In this document: positions 16,913 to 24,922 of the stretch, piece by piece
How positions within the stretch are numbered: the first letter of the stretch is position 1
How the letters are laid out: each line of letters begins with the position of its first letter
Origin: Campylobacterales bacterium
GTDB lineage: Bacteria; Campylobacterota; Campylobacteria; Campylobacterales; Sulfurovaceae
Assembly (NCBI GenBank): GCA_014763905.1
Contig: JACXUN010000009.1
Coordinates: forward strand, 1-26,677
Direction of reading: 5' to 3'
Length of the DNA: 26,677 nt
The notes under the pieces: generated by a model
What the model was told of the DNA's origin: nothing
Database searches by the model: none
What the model saw: only the letters and a program-made list of their open reading frames with translations
Program-made: the position numbers and the translations under genes

Positions 16913-18328
16913 CTACTCTTCGAAAGGAATCAAAAGTTGTGGGTGCTTTTTGATACTCATAAAATAGCGGGATATTTGCGTCGAAAAGAAATTGATAAAA
17001 GGTGGATGCATAACTGATTTTTTATAAGGAGCCACATGGAGAATCTCTTTTTCATTTCGCAGCTCTTTGATCGGATTTTGTTTTCTTTTTTTAATATAGA
17101 TATCAAAGTTATAGAGGGTTGAGAGTGACTCATAATGTTTAATCACATTCTCTTTTTCGTCAAAATCCCCTTCGGGATCATAATAACAGAGATTGAGCTT
17201 AAGATTTAAAATCTCTGAAAGATCAAAAACTGAAGCCGATATCGACTCCATCTCCCTTTCATTCTCCATTAAGAGTATCACATCGGTGATATTATAGATC
17301 GAAGTTTCTCCAAAAATATAAACCGGTCGTTTCATTCCATAGAGTACCCGGTGATACGCACCTTTCATTAAAAGATTACGGCTAATCAAAAAGAGTCCCA
17401 CATCATATTGAGAAGTATCCGACTCAATCGCCTTAAACAACTCTCCTTGATCATAATTCATCACGATATGGATATTATCACTCTCTAACAGTTTCAACTC
17501 ATTCATAACAGGAGAAAAATTTATATAATTTAACCGAATATAGAGATGACCGTCGCCAAACTGATTGGAGAGGAAAATCGCTTCATTGACCTGCAACAGT
17601 ATATCCTCACGCTCCTGTTTCATATCGAGTATCAAATAGAGATGCTTACCGAAAGGTTCCGGGAAGACCCCTTTCCGTGTCGTAATACGCCGATACAACT
17701 CCTCCAGTACCAGTGGATTGCCGATCATTACCATAATATCATTGGGCTTGATCATGGTGGCATTATTGGGGAGTATCTGCTTTTCATTGCGATAAATCGC
17801 TCCGACTTTCCATTTTCGATTCACGATCGAACCAACATGTCGATAGGCATAGGGACTGCCAAACGGAACCAGTACTTCCATGATGTCCCCTTTGCCCAGT
17901 CCGATATTTTTAGCGATAACCGGTACATTGGGAAGATACTCATAGAGATAACCTGCCATCAACTCATTGATGCTGACCATATGAAGATTCTCATCATGCA
18001 GCTCTAAATTATCCCATTTACTCATTAAAACAATCCGAATTTTGGAAGAGAGCATACGGATGTTTCGATAAGCATAGTTTGCCTCTTCACGATCCTGCAT
18101 GACGATAAAAACAACCAAAAAAGTGACACTGCCCATCAGTCGTTTGATCTTCAAAAAGCTCGTCGGATCATCATGCACAAAGGTTAAATTCGGTGTGATT
18201 TTCATAAATGATTCAACATTTCGATTACAGGTTATATAGTAGTGATTTTCGTCAATGCGACTCTTTCCCACCCACCGAACAAAGTGTTTAGCAATATCAC
18301 CGTTGGCCAATATTAAAATATTTTGCAT
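16913..18328 (-). CDS. TrkA-C (RCK_C) domain protein, COG3400-like
   Basis: A 471-aa soluble protein with no membrane helices. The N-terminal 130 residues (QNILILANGDIAKHFV...) resemble a Rossmann-like TrkA-N fold. An RCK_C-like ligand domain follows at about 150-220 (GDIMEVLVPFGSPYAYRHVGSI...KPNDIMVMIGNP). The remaining half is a mixed alpha/beta region that I cannot assign. Such RCK domains usually sense nucleotides or ions to gate K+ channels or transporters, but no channel is encoded here, so the partner is unknown. I recall an uncharacterised protein of this type between tgt and aroB in Helicobacter. The start at 18328 is preferred over 18361: it matches the TrkA-N strand and leaves room for divergent promoters. 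First gene of the operon. Confidence 0.75.
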   Translation of the reverse strand: MQNILILANGDIAKHFVRWVGKSRIDENHYYITCNRNVESFMKITPNLTFVHDDPTSFLKIKRLMGSVTFLVVFIVMQDREEANYAYRNIRMLSSKIRIVLMSKWDNLELHDENLHMVSINELMAGYLYEYLPNVPVIAKNIGLGKGDIMEVLVPFGSPYAYRHVGSIVNRKWKVGAIYRNEKQILPNNATMIKPNDIMVMIGNPLVLEELYRRITTRKGVFPEPFGKHLYLILDMKQEREDILLQVNEAIFLSNQFGDGHLYIRLNYINFSPVMNELKLLESDNIHIVMNYDQGELFKAIESDTSQYDVGLFLISRNLLMKGAYHRVLYGMKRPVYIFGETSIYNITDVILLMENEREMESISASVFDLSEILNLKLNLCYYDPEGDFDEKENVIKHYESLSTLYNFDIYIKKRKQNPIKELRNEKEILHVAPYKKSVMHPPFINFFSTQISRYFMSIKKHPQLLIPFEE

Positions 18329-18349
18329 GAGTAAATTGTATTCTTTTCG

Positions 18350-19645
<1,296 letters not shown>

Positions 19646-19682
19646 TGCTGATCCTTTCCTCTTTTACAACAAAATTCTTACA

Positions 19683-19856
19683 TCAATTTTGGTTATTTGC
19701 TATTTTTAAACAAGAAATCTTCAACGCATGATCGCTCTGTTTAGTCATCAAACGATCCAAATTATGCTCACGAAGAAATTTGGCTAAATCACTTACCGTT
19801 TTGCAGCCATATCTCAATGCCATTTTCATCAAGTTTGAATGAGTATCATAATGCAT
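19683..19856 (-). CDS. Micro-protein B, 57 aa, paralogue of the downstream 50-aa protein
   Basis: ATG at 19856 to TGA at 19683. It starts MHYDTHSNLMKMALRYGCKT and continues VSDLAKFLREHNLDRL, a predicted amphipathic helix pair. Conservation with the downstream 50-aa protein is confined to the first 31 residues, which argues that this is the functional core. A strong AAGGAG is placed 7 nt before the ATG. Upstream lie a TATAAT (19911-19916) and a perfect palindrome between the -10 and the ribosome binding site. The two genes and the control region fill most of the 524-base stretch after tgt that would otherwise look empty. Function unknown; a DNA-binding or toxin-antitoxin-like role is only a guess. 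Confidence 0.68.
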   Translation of the reverse strand: MHYDTHSNLMKMALRYGCKTVSDLAKFLREHNLDRLMTKQSDHALKISCLKIANNQN

Positions 19857-19880
19857 GTTAGCTCCTTATTATATTGCTTC

Positions 19881-19899
19881 ATAAGTCACAATGACTTAT
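19881..19899. promoter_or_regulatory. Operator-like palindrome before the micro-protein pair
   Basis: ATAAGTCA-CAA-TGACTTAT is a perfect inverted repeat with 8-bp arms and a 3-base spacer, 19 bp in all. It lies just after the predicted start of transcription (about +5 to +23) and before the AAGGAG of the 57-aa gene. This is a typical place for a repressor operator, or a hairpin in the 5' leader. Confidence 0.55.
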
Positions 19900-19910
19900 C
19901 TTCTAATTCA

Positions 19911-19916
19911 ATTATA
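19911..19916 (-). promoter_or_regulatory. Candidate -10 for the micro-protein pair
   Basis: TATAAT on the minus strand, 55 nt before the 57-aa start. The -35 region is T-rich but not canonical. A second TATAAT overlaps the ribosome binding site (about 19867-19872) and is too close to the gene to be useful. Confidence 0.45.
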
Positions 19917-19954
19917 ACAAGGGAGAAGACTCCAAAAAGCTTAATTTTTTTATA

Positions 19955-19973
19955 AAAAACAAATTTTGTTTTT
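19955..19973 (-). terminator. AT-only palindrome, possible terminator of the 88-aa gene
   Basis: AAAAACAAA-T-TTTGTTTTT has perfect 9-bp arms and a 1-base centre, within a run of A- and T-tracts (19935-20020). It lies 63 nt past the 88-aa stop. The stem is almost all A-T, so it could be a weak terminator, a protein-binding site, or part of a curved AT-rich spacer. Confidence 0.3.
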
Positions 19974-20035
19974 ATTTTTAATGATTTTCAAAACCATTAA
20001 CAATAAAAAACCATAGATTCAATTAGCCAATAGTA

Positions 20036-20302
20036 TTATTTAACCTGTTTTGCTACATTTTGAATCAAAACTTCTAACTCTTCACGCGTTTTTTTGACAA
20101 ATCTGTACTTCTCGTCCTCACAAATTACAACAAACAAGCCATACCCTACAATCTCTACGCGATCCTTCGCCTCATGATCAATCCACTCTAGGCTCATCTC
20201 GGTTGTCTCCTCTTCATAACCGGTCTTGATGATCACCGCCGGGTAAAGCTGCTTAATATCTTTTAAGTTAAATACTTTATCTTCAATCATTAACTGTTTC
20301 AT
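20036..20302 (-). CDS. Uncharacterised 88-aa cytosolic protein
   Basis: I do not recognise this acidic protein (starts MKQLMIEDKVFNLKD). It has no signal peptide, no membrane helix and one Cys. The pattern of short strands followed by a C-terminal helix (EELEVLIQNVAKQ) suggests a small alpha/beta domain. Codon use resembles the neighbours and the frame is intact, so it is probably a real gene. Its only good -10 (TATAAT, 20310-20315) ends 7 nt before the ATG, which predicts a leaderless or nearly leaderless mRNA; there is no ribosome binding site. It is divergent from yqeY. Confidence 0.75.
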   Translation of the reverse strand: MKQLMIEDKVFNLKDIKQLYPAVIIKTGYEEETTEMSLEWIDHEAKDRVEIVGYGLFVVICEDEKYRFVKKTREELEVLIQNVAKQVK

Positions 20303-20309
20303 ACGCGGG

Positions 20310-20322
20310 ATTATAGTATAAT
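20310..20322. promoter_or_regulatory. Back-to-back -10 elements, 88-aa gene and yqeY
   Basis: GATTATAGTATAATC (20309-20323) is an odd-centred palindrome containing TATAAT on the minus strand (20310-20315) and on the plus strand (20317-20322), separated by one base. RNA polymerase could open only one of them at a time. A further plus-strand TATAAT at 20334-20339 is adjacent to the yqeY AGGAG and too close to serve well. Confidence 0.5.
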
Positions 20323-20354
20323 CTTTCCATCAATATAATTAGGAGAAAATTTTT

Positions 20355-20801
20355 ATGACCATTAAAGAACAGATCAAAGCCGATATCAAAGATGCCATGC
20401 GAGCCAAAGCAGTTGCCAAACGTGATACATTAAGAAATATTCAAGCCATGGTGAAGCAGATCGAAGTGGATGAGCGTCGAGAGGTAGATGATAGCGATAT
20501 GGAAAAGATTTTAATGAAATATGCCAAACAGCGGGAAGATGCCTTGGCTCAATTCAAAGAGGCGGGACGTGAAGATCTCGTGGAGAAAGAAGAAGCCGAA
20601 TTAAAAATCGTCCAATCCTATCTGCCGGAACCGATGGATGATGCTGAATTGGAAACAGCACTCCAAAAAATCATCGCTGAAGTAGGAGCCGCTTCGATGA
20701 AAGATATAGGTAAAGTCATGGGAACCGCTAAATCGGTAATCGGCAGCCGAGCAGACGGTGGACGTATCAATACGATAGTGAAGAGACTACTCACTAACTA
20801 A
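20355..20801 (+). CDS. yqeY: GatB/YqeY domain-containing protein
   Basis: A 148-aa cytosolic protein of the YqeY family, related to the tRNA-binding tail domain of GatB, the amidotransferase subunit that makes Gln-tRNA and Asn-tRNA. The sequence shows the helical first half (MTIKEQIKADIKDAMRAK...KRDTLRNI) and the QSYLPEPMDD hinge. The C-terminal block ASMKDIGKVMGTAK and GGRINTIVKRLL matches the GatB tail. As a free-standing protein its role is not established; tRNA contact is likely. AGGAG lies 9 nt upstream of the ATG. pqiA1 follows after 16 nt, so they may share a transcript. Confidence 0.93.
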   Translation: MTIKEQIKADIKDAMRAKAVAKRDTLRNIQAMVKQIEVDERREVDDSDMEKILMKYAKQREDALAQFKEAGREDLVEKEEAELKIVQSYLPEPMDDAELETALQKIIAEVGAASMKDIGKVMGTAKSVIGSRADGGRINTIVKRLLTN

Positions 20802-20817
20802 TTAACCTTTTTGCTCC

Positions 20818-21447
20818 ATGCCAAGTCACGAACTCGATAATTTTATCATCTGCAAAAAGTGTCACACATTGCACAAAAAAGTACCGTTAGCACACGATAC
20901 CAAAGCAGTGTGTCGATACTGCGATACCGTCATCTATCGTAATCATCGAGACTTGTTTAACACCACACTGGCTCTTGCCATTACCGCATTGATTCTTTTA
21001 ATTGTCTCATTTAGTTTTACCATTCTGACGATCAATATTAAAGGGGTAAATCAGAGCTTGAATTTCGCATCGATGTTTATCGTAATGTTTGAGCATCACT
21101 ACTATTTTGTAGGAATCATGCTGGGTTTTCTGGTTATGCTTTTTCCCTTGATTATTCTCAGTTCTACTATTTTATTATTGATTTTAATGAAATACCGAAA
21201 GTATCCCTATTTGGTCAAACGGCTGCTGATCCTGATAGCCAAACTGATTCCGTGGAGTATGATAGATATCTTTTTTATCTCCATTTTAGTTGCAATGGTT
21301 AAGCTCTTTGACTTTACACAGATTGATGTTGATGTCGGCTTTATCTCTTTTATTGCCGTACTGCTCCTTGATTTTATGATTATTAAACGTATCAGCTTTA
21401 ATGAATTATGGATAAATTATGAAGAGATCTACCGAATCAACGCCTAA
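20818..21447 (+). CDS. pqiA: PqiA/LetA-type inner membrane protein, first half-length subunit
   Basis: A 209-aa inner membrane protein with an N-terminal zinc ribbon (C12-x2-C15 ... C32-x2-C35) and four predicted helices. Most of the Pfam PqiA domain is covered, including the conserved PWSMIDIFFISILVAMVKL block. E. coli PqiA and LetA (YebS) are about 415-430 aa with two such modules in one chain; here each module is a separate gene. It probably forms the membrane part that hands lipid to the MCE tunnel of PqiB. No ribosome binding site is seen before the ATG, so translation may depend on the yqeY gene 16 nt upstream. It overlaps the next gene by 29 bases. Confidence 0.88.
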   Translation: MPSHELDNFIICKKCHTLHKKVPLAHDTKAVCRYCDTVIYRNHRDLFNTTLALAITALILLIVSFSFTILTINIKGVNQSLNFASMFIVMFEHHYYFVGIMLGFLVMLFPLIILSSTILLLILMKYRKYPYLVKRLLILIAKLIPWSMIDIFFISILVAMVKLFDFTQIDVDVGFISFIAVLLLDFMIIKRISFNELWINYEEIYRINA

Positions 21448-22033
21448 TCGATATCCCACTGAAAAACTGGTTCGCTGTCCGATATGTGAAGCGGTCAATT
21501 ATGATACCCAATCGATTATTCGATGCCGTCGCTGCAAAGAGTTGATCTATAAACACAAACAGATCAGCTATCATAAAACTTTGGCTTTTTTGATTACGGC
21601 TGCTATTCTTTATATCCCTGCCAATGTCTATCCAATTCTGATCACCAGACAGTTGGGTACACTCCAAGAAAACACCATATTGGGCGGTATCATCGCACTG
21701 TGGGAAGCCGGTTCCTATCCGGTTGCTTTAATTATTCTGCTTGCCTCGGTTTTTGTTCCGATTTTAAAGTTTCTCTTTATCAGCTATCTTCTAATCACAA
21801 GCAAGTATAATATGAAATCATCAAAAGTAGATCAACACAAACTGTTTTATATTACCGAAGCTATCGGTTCATGGTCAATGGTGGATGTTTTTGTCGTAGC
21901 CATTCTATCAGTATTGATACATTTTAGCTCTATCCAGATTATTCCCGGTACCGGAGCAACGGCATTTGCTCTGATGGTCTTTTTTACCATGCTGTCGGCT
22001 CTCTCTTTTGATATACGCTTAATCAAACATTAG
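21419..22033 (+). CDS. pqiA: PqiA/LetA-type inner membrane protein, second half-length subunit
   Basis: A 204-aa protein, the second PqiA module. A zinc ribbon (C20-x2-C23 ... C36-x2-C39) precedes four helices with the family signature IPANVYPIL at about 61-69, LWEAGSYPVALIILLASV and GSWSMVDVFVVAIL. The two half proteins share layout but differ in sequence: only this one keeps the ANVYP motif, suggesting a heteromeric pair equal to the two halves of E. coli PqiA. The start lies inside the end of the first subunit gene (29-base overlap), a sign of coupled translation and fixed stoichiometry. AAATTATGAAG gives only a weak ribosome binding site. Confidence 0.9.
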   Translation: MKRSTESTPNRYPTEKLVRCPICEAVNYDTQSIIRCRRCKELIYKHKQISYHKTLAFLITAAILYIPANVYPILITRQLGTLQENTILGGIIALWEAGSYPVALIILLASVFVPILKFLFISYLLITSKYNMKSSKVDQHKLFYITEAIGSWSMVDVFVVAILSVLIHFSSIQIIPGTGATAFALMVFFTMLSALSFDIRLIKH

Positions 22034-22057
22034 GTTTCTTGAAAAGGAGATTCATAG

Positions 22058-23701
22058 GTGAAAAAATATAATGCTCCAAGAGTCAAAAGATCTCCCGGAA
22101 TTCAAATATTTACGACCATCTGGATGGTTCCTATAGTTGCGTTGATTATTGCACTGTGGCTGGCGTTTCAATACTATTCTAAAATTGGTTCACTCATCAC
22201 CATTCGATTTGAAGCCAATGCGGGGTTGGTAGAAAATCAGAGTCCTATCAAGATGCGGGATGTCACGGTCGGTATCGTGAAAAAGATTTCGCTTGCCGAT
22301 GATGGGAAAGGAGTCATTGTCAAAGCCCAGATGAACAAAGACATGGACAACTATCTAAATAAAAATTCTCGCTTCTGGATTGTTCATGCCGATGTCGGTT
22401 CCCATGGGGTATCGGGATTGGATACCATTGTTTCCGGTTCCTATATTGCCCTACATAGCAAAAAGGGAGAAAAAGAGATCGCCGACTTTATTGGACTGAA
22501 CGAACCCTATATCGACCGAGAAGCATCCGGTCAATACTACAAACTTTCAGCCCCCTTCACCCATGATATAACAGAAGGAAGCAATGTCTACTATCGTATG
22601 GCAAAGGTGGGACGTGTAGAGCGTGTCAGTATTTCCCATGACGGTAAACGAGCCAACTTTATGATCTTTGTCGAAGAGCAATATACCCGATTTATCAACA
22701 GTCGAAGCCTCTTCTATACCCGCAGTAACTTCGCTTTTGATTTCTCCCAAGGTAAACTTGATTTCAATATCGCCGGTCTCTCTCAAATCGTCCATGGCGG
22801 GGTTTCAATCTATACGCCGTGTAAAACACTCGATGAGTCTCATCCTATCCAAAAAGGTCATATCTTCCCACTGTATGGAAGCTTGAGCGAGATGAAAGCC
22901 AAACATTTAGCAACCGGAAAAGGAAATCGTATCTATAGACTAATTTTTGATGAAGATATCACCAAATTGGAGGTCGGTTCACCGGTTGAATTCCAAGGTT
23001 TCCAAGTCGGCTATGTAACCGATATCGAAAGTCATTATAATCATACAAAACAAGCCGTAGAGAGTGAAGTTTTTGCTCTAATCCATACCAAAGCATTTCA
23101 AGATGATCAAAACAGCTCCTCAGTAGGTGAGCAAACATTAGAAGTACTGGTAACCGATGGTCTGAGAGCCCAACTCAATACGGCCATACCGATAGTTGGA
23201 TCGCAATTTATCGATCTCATTTTTGATCATAATCAAACGCTTACCATTAACAAAACCGAACCATACTATCTATTCCCGACGGTCAAAAGTAAACCAAGCA
23301 GTGATCTAATGGGTGAAGCCAATAAGCTGCTCATCTCACTTCAAGAGTTGACCCAATCACTCAACAGCATGGTCAACGCCAATCAACAACCAATCAACCA
23401 ACTCCTAGTTGATCTGGATAAAACGGTTAAAAATTTCAATATTACGCTTCAAGGTCTCAATAAGATAAGTGCCAATGAGGATTTAGCAGCACTTCCGACC
23501 TCGTTGAATGATATGGTGATGGAGTTACAAACAACCCTTCAAGAGATTCAAAAGCTTACCAATACCTACGGGGAAAATTCACGCTTCTCCGATCAGCTCT
23601 CCAGTACGCTCAAAACACTCTCAGAGACACTCAAAGCGATCAAACAGACCAATACCATGCTCAACCGTAACCCTAATGCACTGATTATAGGAGACCAATA
23701 A
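22058..23701 (+). CDS. pqiB: PqiB-type MCE protein (lipid transport tunnel)
   Basis: A 547-aa protein with one N-terminal anchor helix (about 18-38) and three MCE domains starting near 46, 161 and 293. The first reads ITIRFEANAGLVENQSPIKMRDVTVGIVKKI and the third EDITKLEVGSPVEFQGFQVGYV. A C-terminal coiled-coil segment runs from about 425 to 535. Length and order match E. coli PqiB (546 aa), whose hexameric MCE rings plus coiled-coil needle bridge inner and outer membranes to move lipids. The start is GTG, supported by AAGGAG 8 nt upstream. The gene follows the two PqiA modules and overlaps pqiC (TAATG). Confidence 0.95.
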   Translation: MKKYNAPRVKRSPGIQIFTTIWMVPIVALIIALWLAFQYYSKIGSLITIRFEANAGLVENQSPIKMRDVTVGIVKKISLADDGKGVIVKAQMNKDMDNYLNKNSRFWIVHADVGSHGVSGLDTIVSGSYIALHSKKGEKEIADFIGLNEPYIDREASGQYYKLSAPFTHDITEGSNVYYRMAKVGRVERVSISHDGKRANFMIFVEEQYTRFINSRSLFYTRSNFAFDFSQGKLDFNIAGLSQIVHGGVSIYTPCKTLDESHPIQKGHIFPLYGSLSEMKAKHLATGKGNRIYRLIFDEDITKLEVGSPVEFQGFQVGYVTDIESHYNHTKQAVESEVFALIHTKAFQDDQNSSSVGEQTLEVLVTDGLRAQLNTAIPIVGSQFIDLIFDHNQTLTINKTEPYYLFPTVKSKPSSDLMGEANKLLISLQELTQSLNSMVNANQQPINQLLVDLDKTVKNFNITLQGLNKISANEDLAALPTSLNDMVMELQTTLQEIQKLTNTYGENSRFSDQLSSTLKTLSETLKAIKQTNTMLNRNPNALIIGDQ

Positions 23702-24258
23702 TGCGATATCTTTCTCTAATACTCATCCCCCTATTCTGGGGATGCAGTTCCAAAGAACTCTATACTTTAGGTGATACTGCCTCCATTCAACGGGGAGATG
23801 TACAACAAACCACCATTATCGGAATAGAAACCGTACAGCTTCCAACCTACCTAAAAGATTCACCGATCTACAAAAAAGATTCGCCGAACCACCTGATTGA
23901 ATTGCCCAATGCCAAATGGGCTATTAGTATGGATCAGCAGCTTACTCAAGTCCTCATCAATTATCTGCAAAAACGGCAAAACAATCCCAATGTACACGCC
24001 TACCCATGGGACAATGTCGACCAGCCGCTCAACCGCAAGGTTTCGGTACATATCACCAACTTTATCGCCTATAACCATCGCGTCATACTCGAAGCAAGCT
24101 ATCAGATTGCCGACAAACAAACTAACAAGACAAAAAATGTGATTTTCTCGACAGAAGAACCGCTAAGTAATGATCAACCCGAAACGATTGTCCAGAGTAT
24201 GGAACAGGCTTTTTTCAAATTAGCCCAAGAGATTAATGAGTACTTATGTCATGATTAG
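23701..24258 (+). CDS. pqiC: PqiC-type outer membrane lipoprotein (ABC transport auxiliary)
   Basis: A 185-aa lipoprotein: a short hydrophobic signal (YLSLILIPLFWG) ends in a lipobox with Cys at 15, followed by SSKELYTLG, the usual opening of the PqiC/DUF330 family. In E. coli PqiC is the periplasm-facing outer membrane lipoprotein that docks the PqiB needle. The fold has a conserved NHRVILEASYQI strand late in the sequence. The start overlaps the pqiB stop by one base. It closes the pqiA1-pqiA2-pqiB-pqiC operon; the next plus-strand sequence is a decayed transporter stub. Confidence 0.88.
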   Translation: MRYLSLILIPLFWGCSSKELYTLGDTASIQRGDVQQTTIIGIETVQLPTYLKDSPIYKKDSPNHLIELPNAKWAISMDQQLTQVLINYLQKRQNNPNVHAYPWDNVDQPLNRKVSVHITNFIAYNHRVILEASYQIADKQTNKTKNVIFSTEEPLSNDQPETIVQSMEQAFFKLAQEINEYLCHD

Positions 24259-24302
24259 GGATAAGATGATGGCTTTTTTCATAATGGTGAAACTCCAATG
24301 CG

Positions 24303-24473
24303 ATGATGCCCATCTCCGTACTAGAAGCCAGAATGCCGATTGCAATTACGCCGTTTATCCTCGCCGAACTTTATCCGATGGAGCGTGAATTGATTGCTTT
24401 TGGGGTGGTGATCAGTTCCGTACTGTCAATGCTGACGCTTTCCGGGTTGATGATTTTGGTTGGGGTGGTGTGA
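24303..24473 (+). pseudogene. C-terminal stub of an AEC-family (auxin efflux carrier-like) transporter
   Basis: This frame reads MMPISVLEARMPIAITPFIL, then ELYPMERELIAFGVVISSVLSMLTL and a last hydrophobic segment, ending at TGA 24471-24473. The LEARMP...T...LA pattern, a loop, and a helix ending S-x-LTL match the last two helices of AEC permeases. The remaining roughly 250 residues are absent and an in-frame TGA occurs at 24288-24290. The diverged repeat fragment follows 11 bases after the stop. Family assignment is by pattern only. Confidence 0.55.
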
Positions 24474-24484
24474 AGGTTAGTATT

Positions 24485-24513
24485 CTGAGTTCGACGGGAT
24501 ATCATCGTCACAG
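24485..24513 (+). repeat. Diverged partial copy of the 89-bp repeat
   Basis: These 29 bases match 10162-10190 at 25 positions without gaps; the first 13 (CTGAGTTCGACGG) and the last 7 (GTCACAG) are exact. Similarity stops after that. As with the other copies, the neighbour is a truncated gene. Confidence 0.6.
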
Positions 24514-24523
24514 AAGCCTAAAA

Positions 24524-24538
24524 ATGACAATTTGTCAT
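24524..24538. promoter_or_regulatory. Palindrome before the 108-aa gene
   Basis: ATGACAA-T-TTGTCAT is a perfect inverted repeat with 7-bp arms. It ends just before the probable -35 region of the downstream gene, so it could be a binding site for an activator or repressor. Confidence 0.4.
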
Positions 24539-24566
24539 ATTACTTTGATTTTTTCGATTGATTCGT

Positions 24567-24572
24567 TACAAT
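24567..24572 (+). promoter_or_regulatory. Candidate -10 of the 108-aa gene
   Basis: TACAAT with TTGATT at 24545-24550 (16-nt spacing). The ATG follows 21 nt after the -10, with AGGAG at 24583-24587. Confidence 0.45.
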
Positions 24573-24593
24573 ACTTACAAAAAGGAGCAAACC

Positions 24594-24920
24594 ATGCAAG
24601 GCAAACTCAAAGTCAGCTACGCCCTTATCTGCGATAATGACTTCTATCAGGAGATCACGCTTCAGGATATCTTAGCCAATGAAAAAGTCGTTAAATTACT
24701 TAAAAGTGAATTTTCTAAAGGGCTACGCAATATCGAACTCACCGCTCACGGGGAAGCCAATTTTATCCTCAATACCAAAAAAGAGATCTTTACTTTTGAA
24801 GCAGAGAAAAAGGATTTCGCCGATCTGATTGAGTTAGCAGAAGAGGATGCTCGTGTCAATAAACGGTTCAAAAAAGGGTGCCATGCGGTTAGTATTTTGG
24901 ATTTTGTCACGGTAGATTAA
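24594..24920 (+). CDS. Uncharacterised 108-aa protein
   Basis: I do not recognise this small acidic, soluble protein. The ATG at 24594 is chosen because AGGAG lies 6 nt before it; an earlier TTG at 24558 would place the promoter inside the gene. There is no signal peptide or membrane helix. Strands at the start (GKLKVSYALICDNDFYQEITL) and a central FILNTKKEIFTF are followed by a helix rich in Asp and Glu, ending with a basic stretch (RVNKRFKKGCH). It has its own promoter and an upstream palindrome, and converges on nnrS with 2 bases between the stops. Expression control looks intact, so it is probably functional. Confidence 0.75.
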   Translation: MQGKLKVSYALICDNDFYQEITLQDILANEKVVKLLKSEFSKGLRNIELTAHGEANFILNTKKEIFTFEAEKKDFADLIELAEEDARVNKRFKKGCHAVSILDFVTVD

Positions 24921-24922
24921 AA

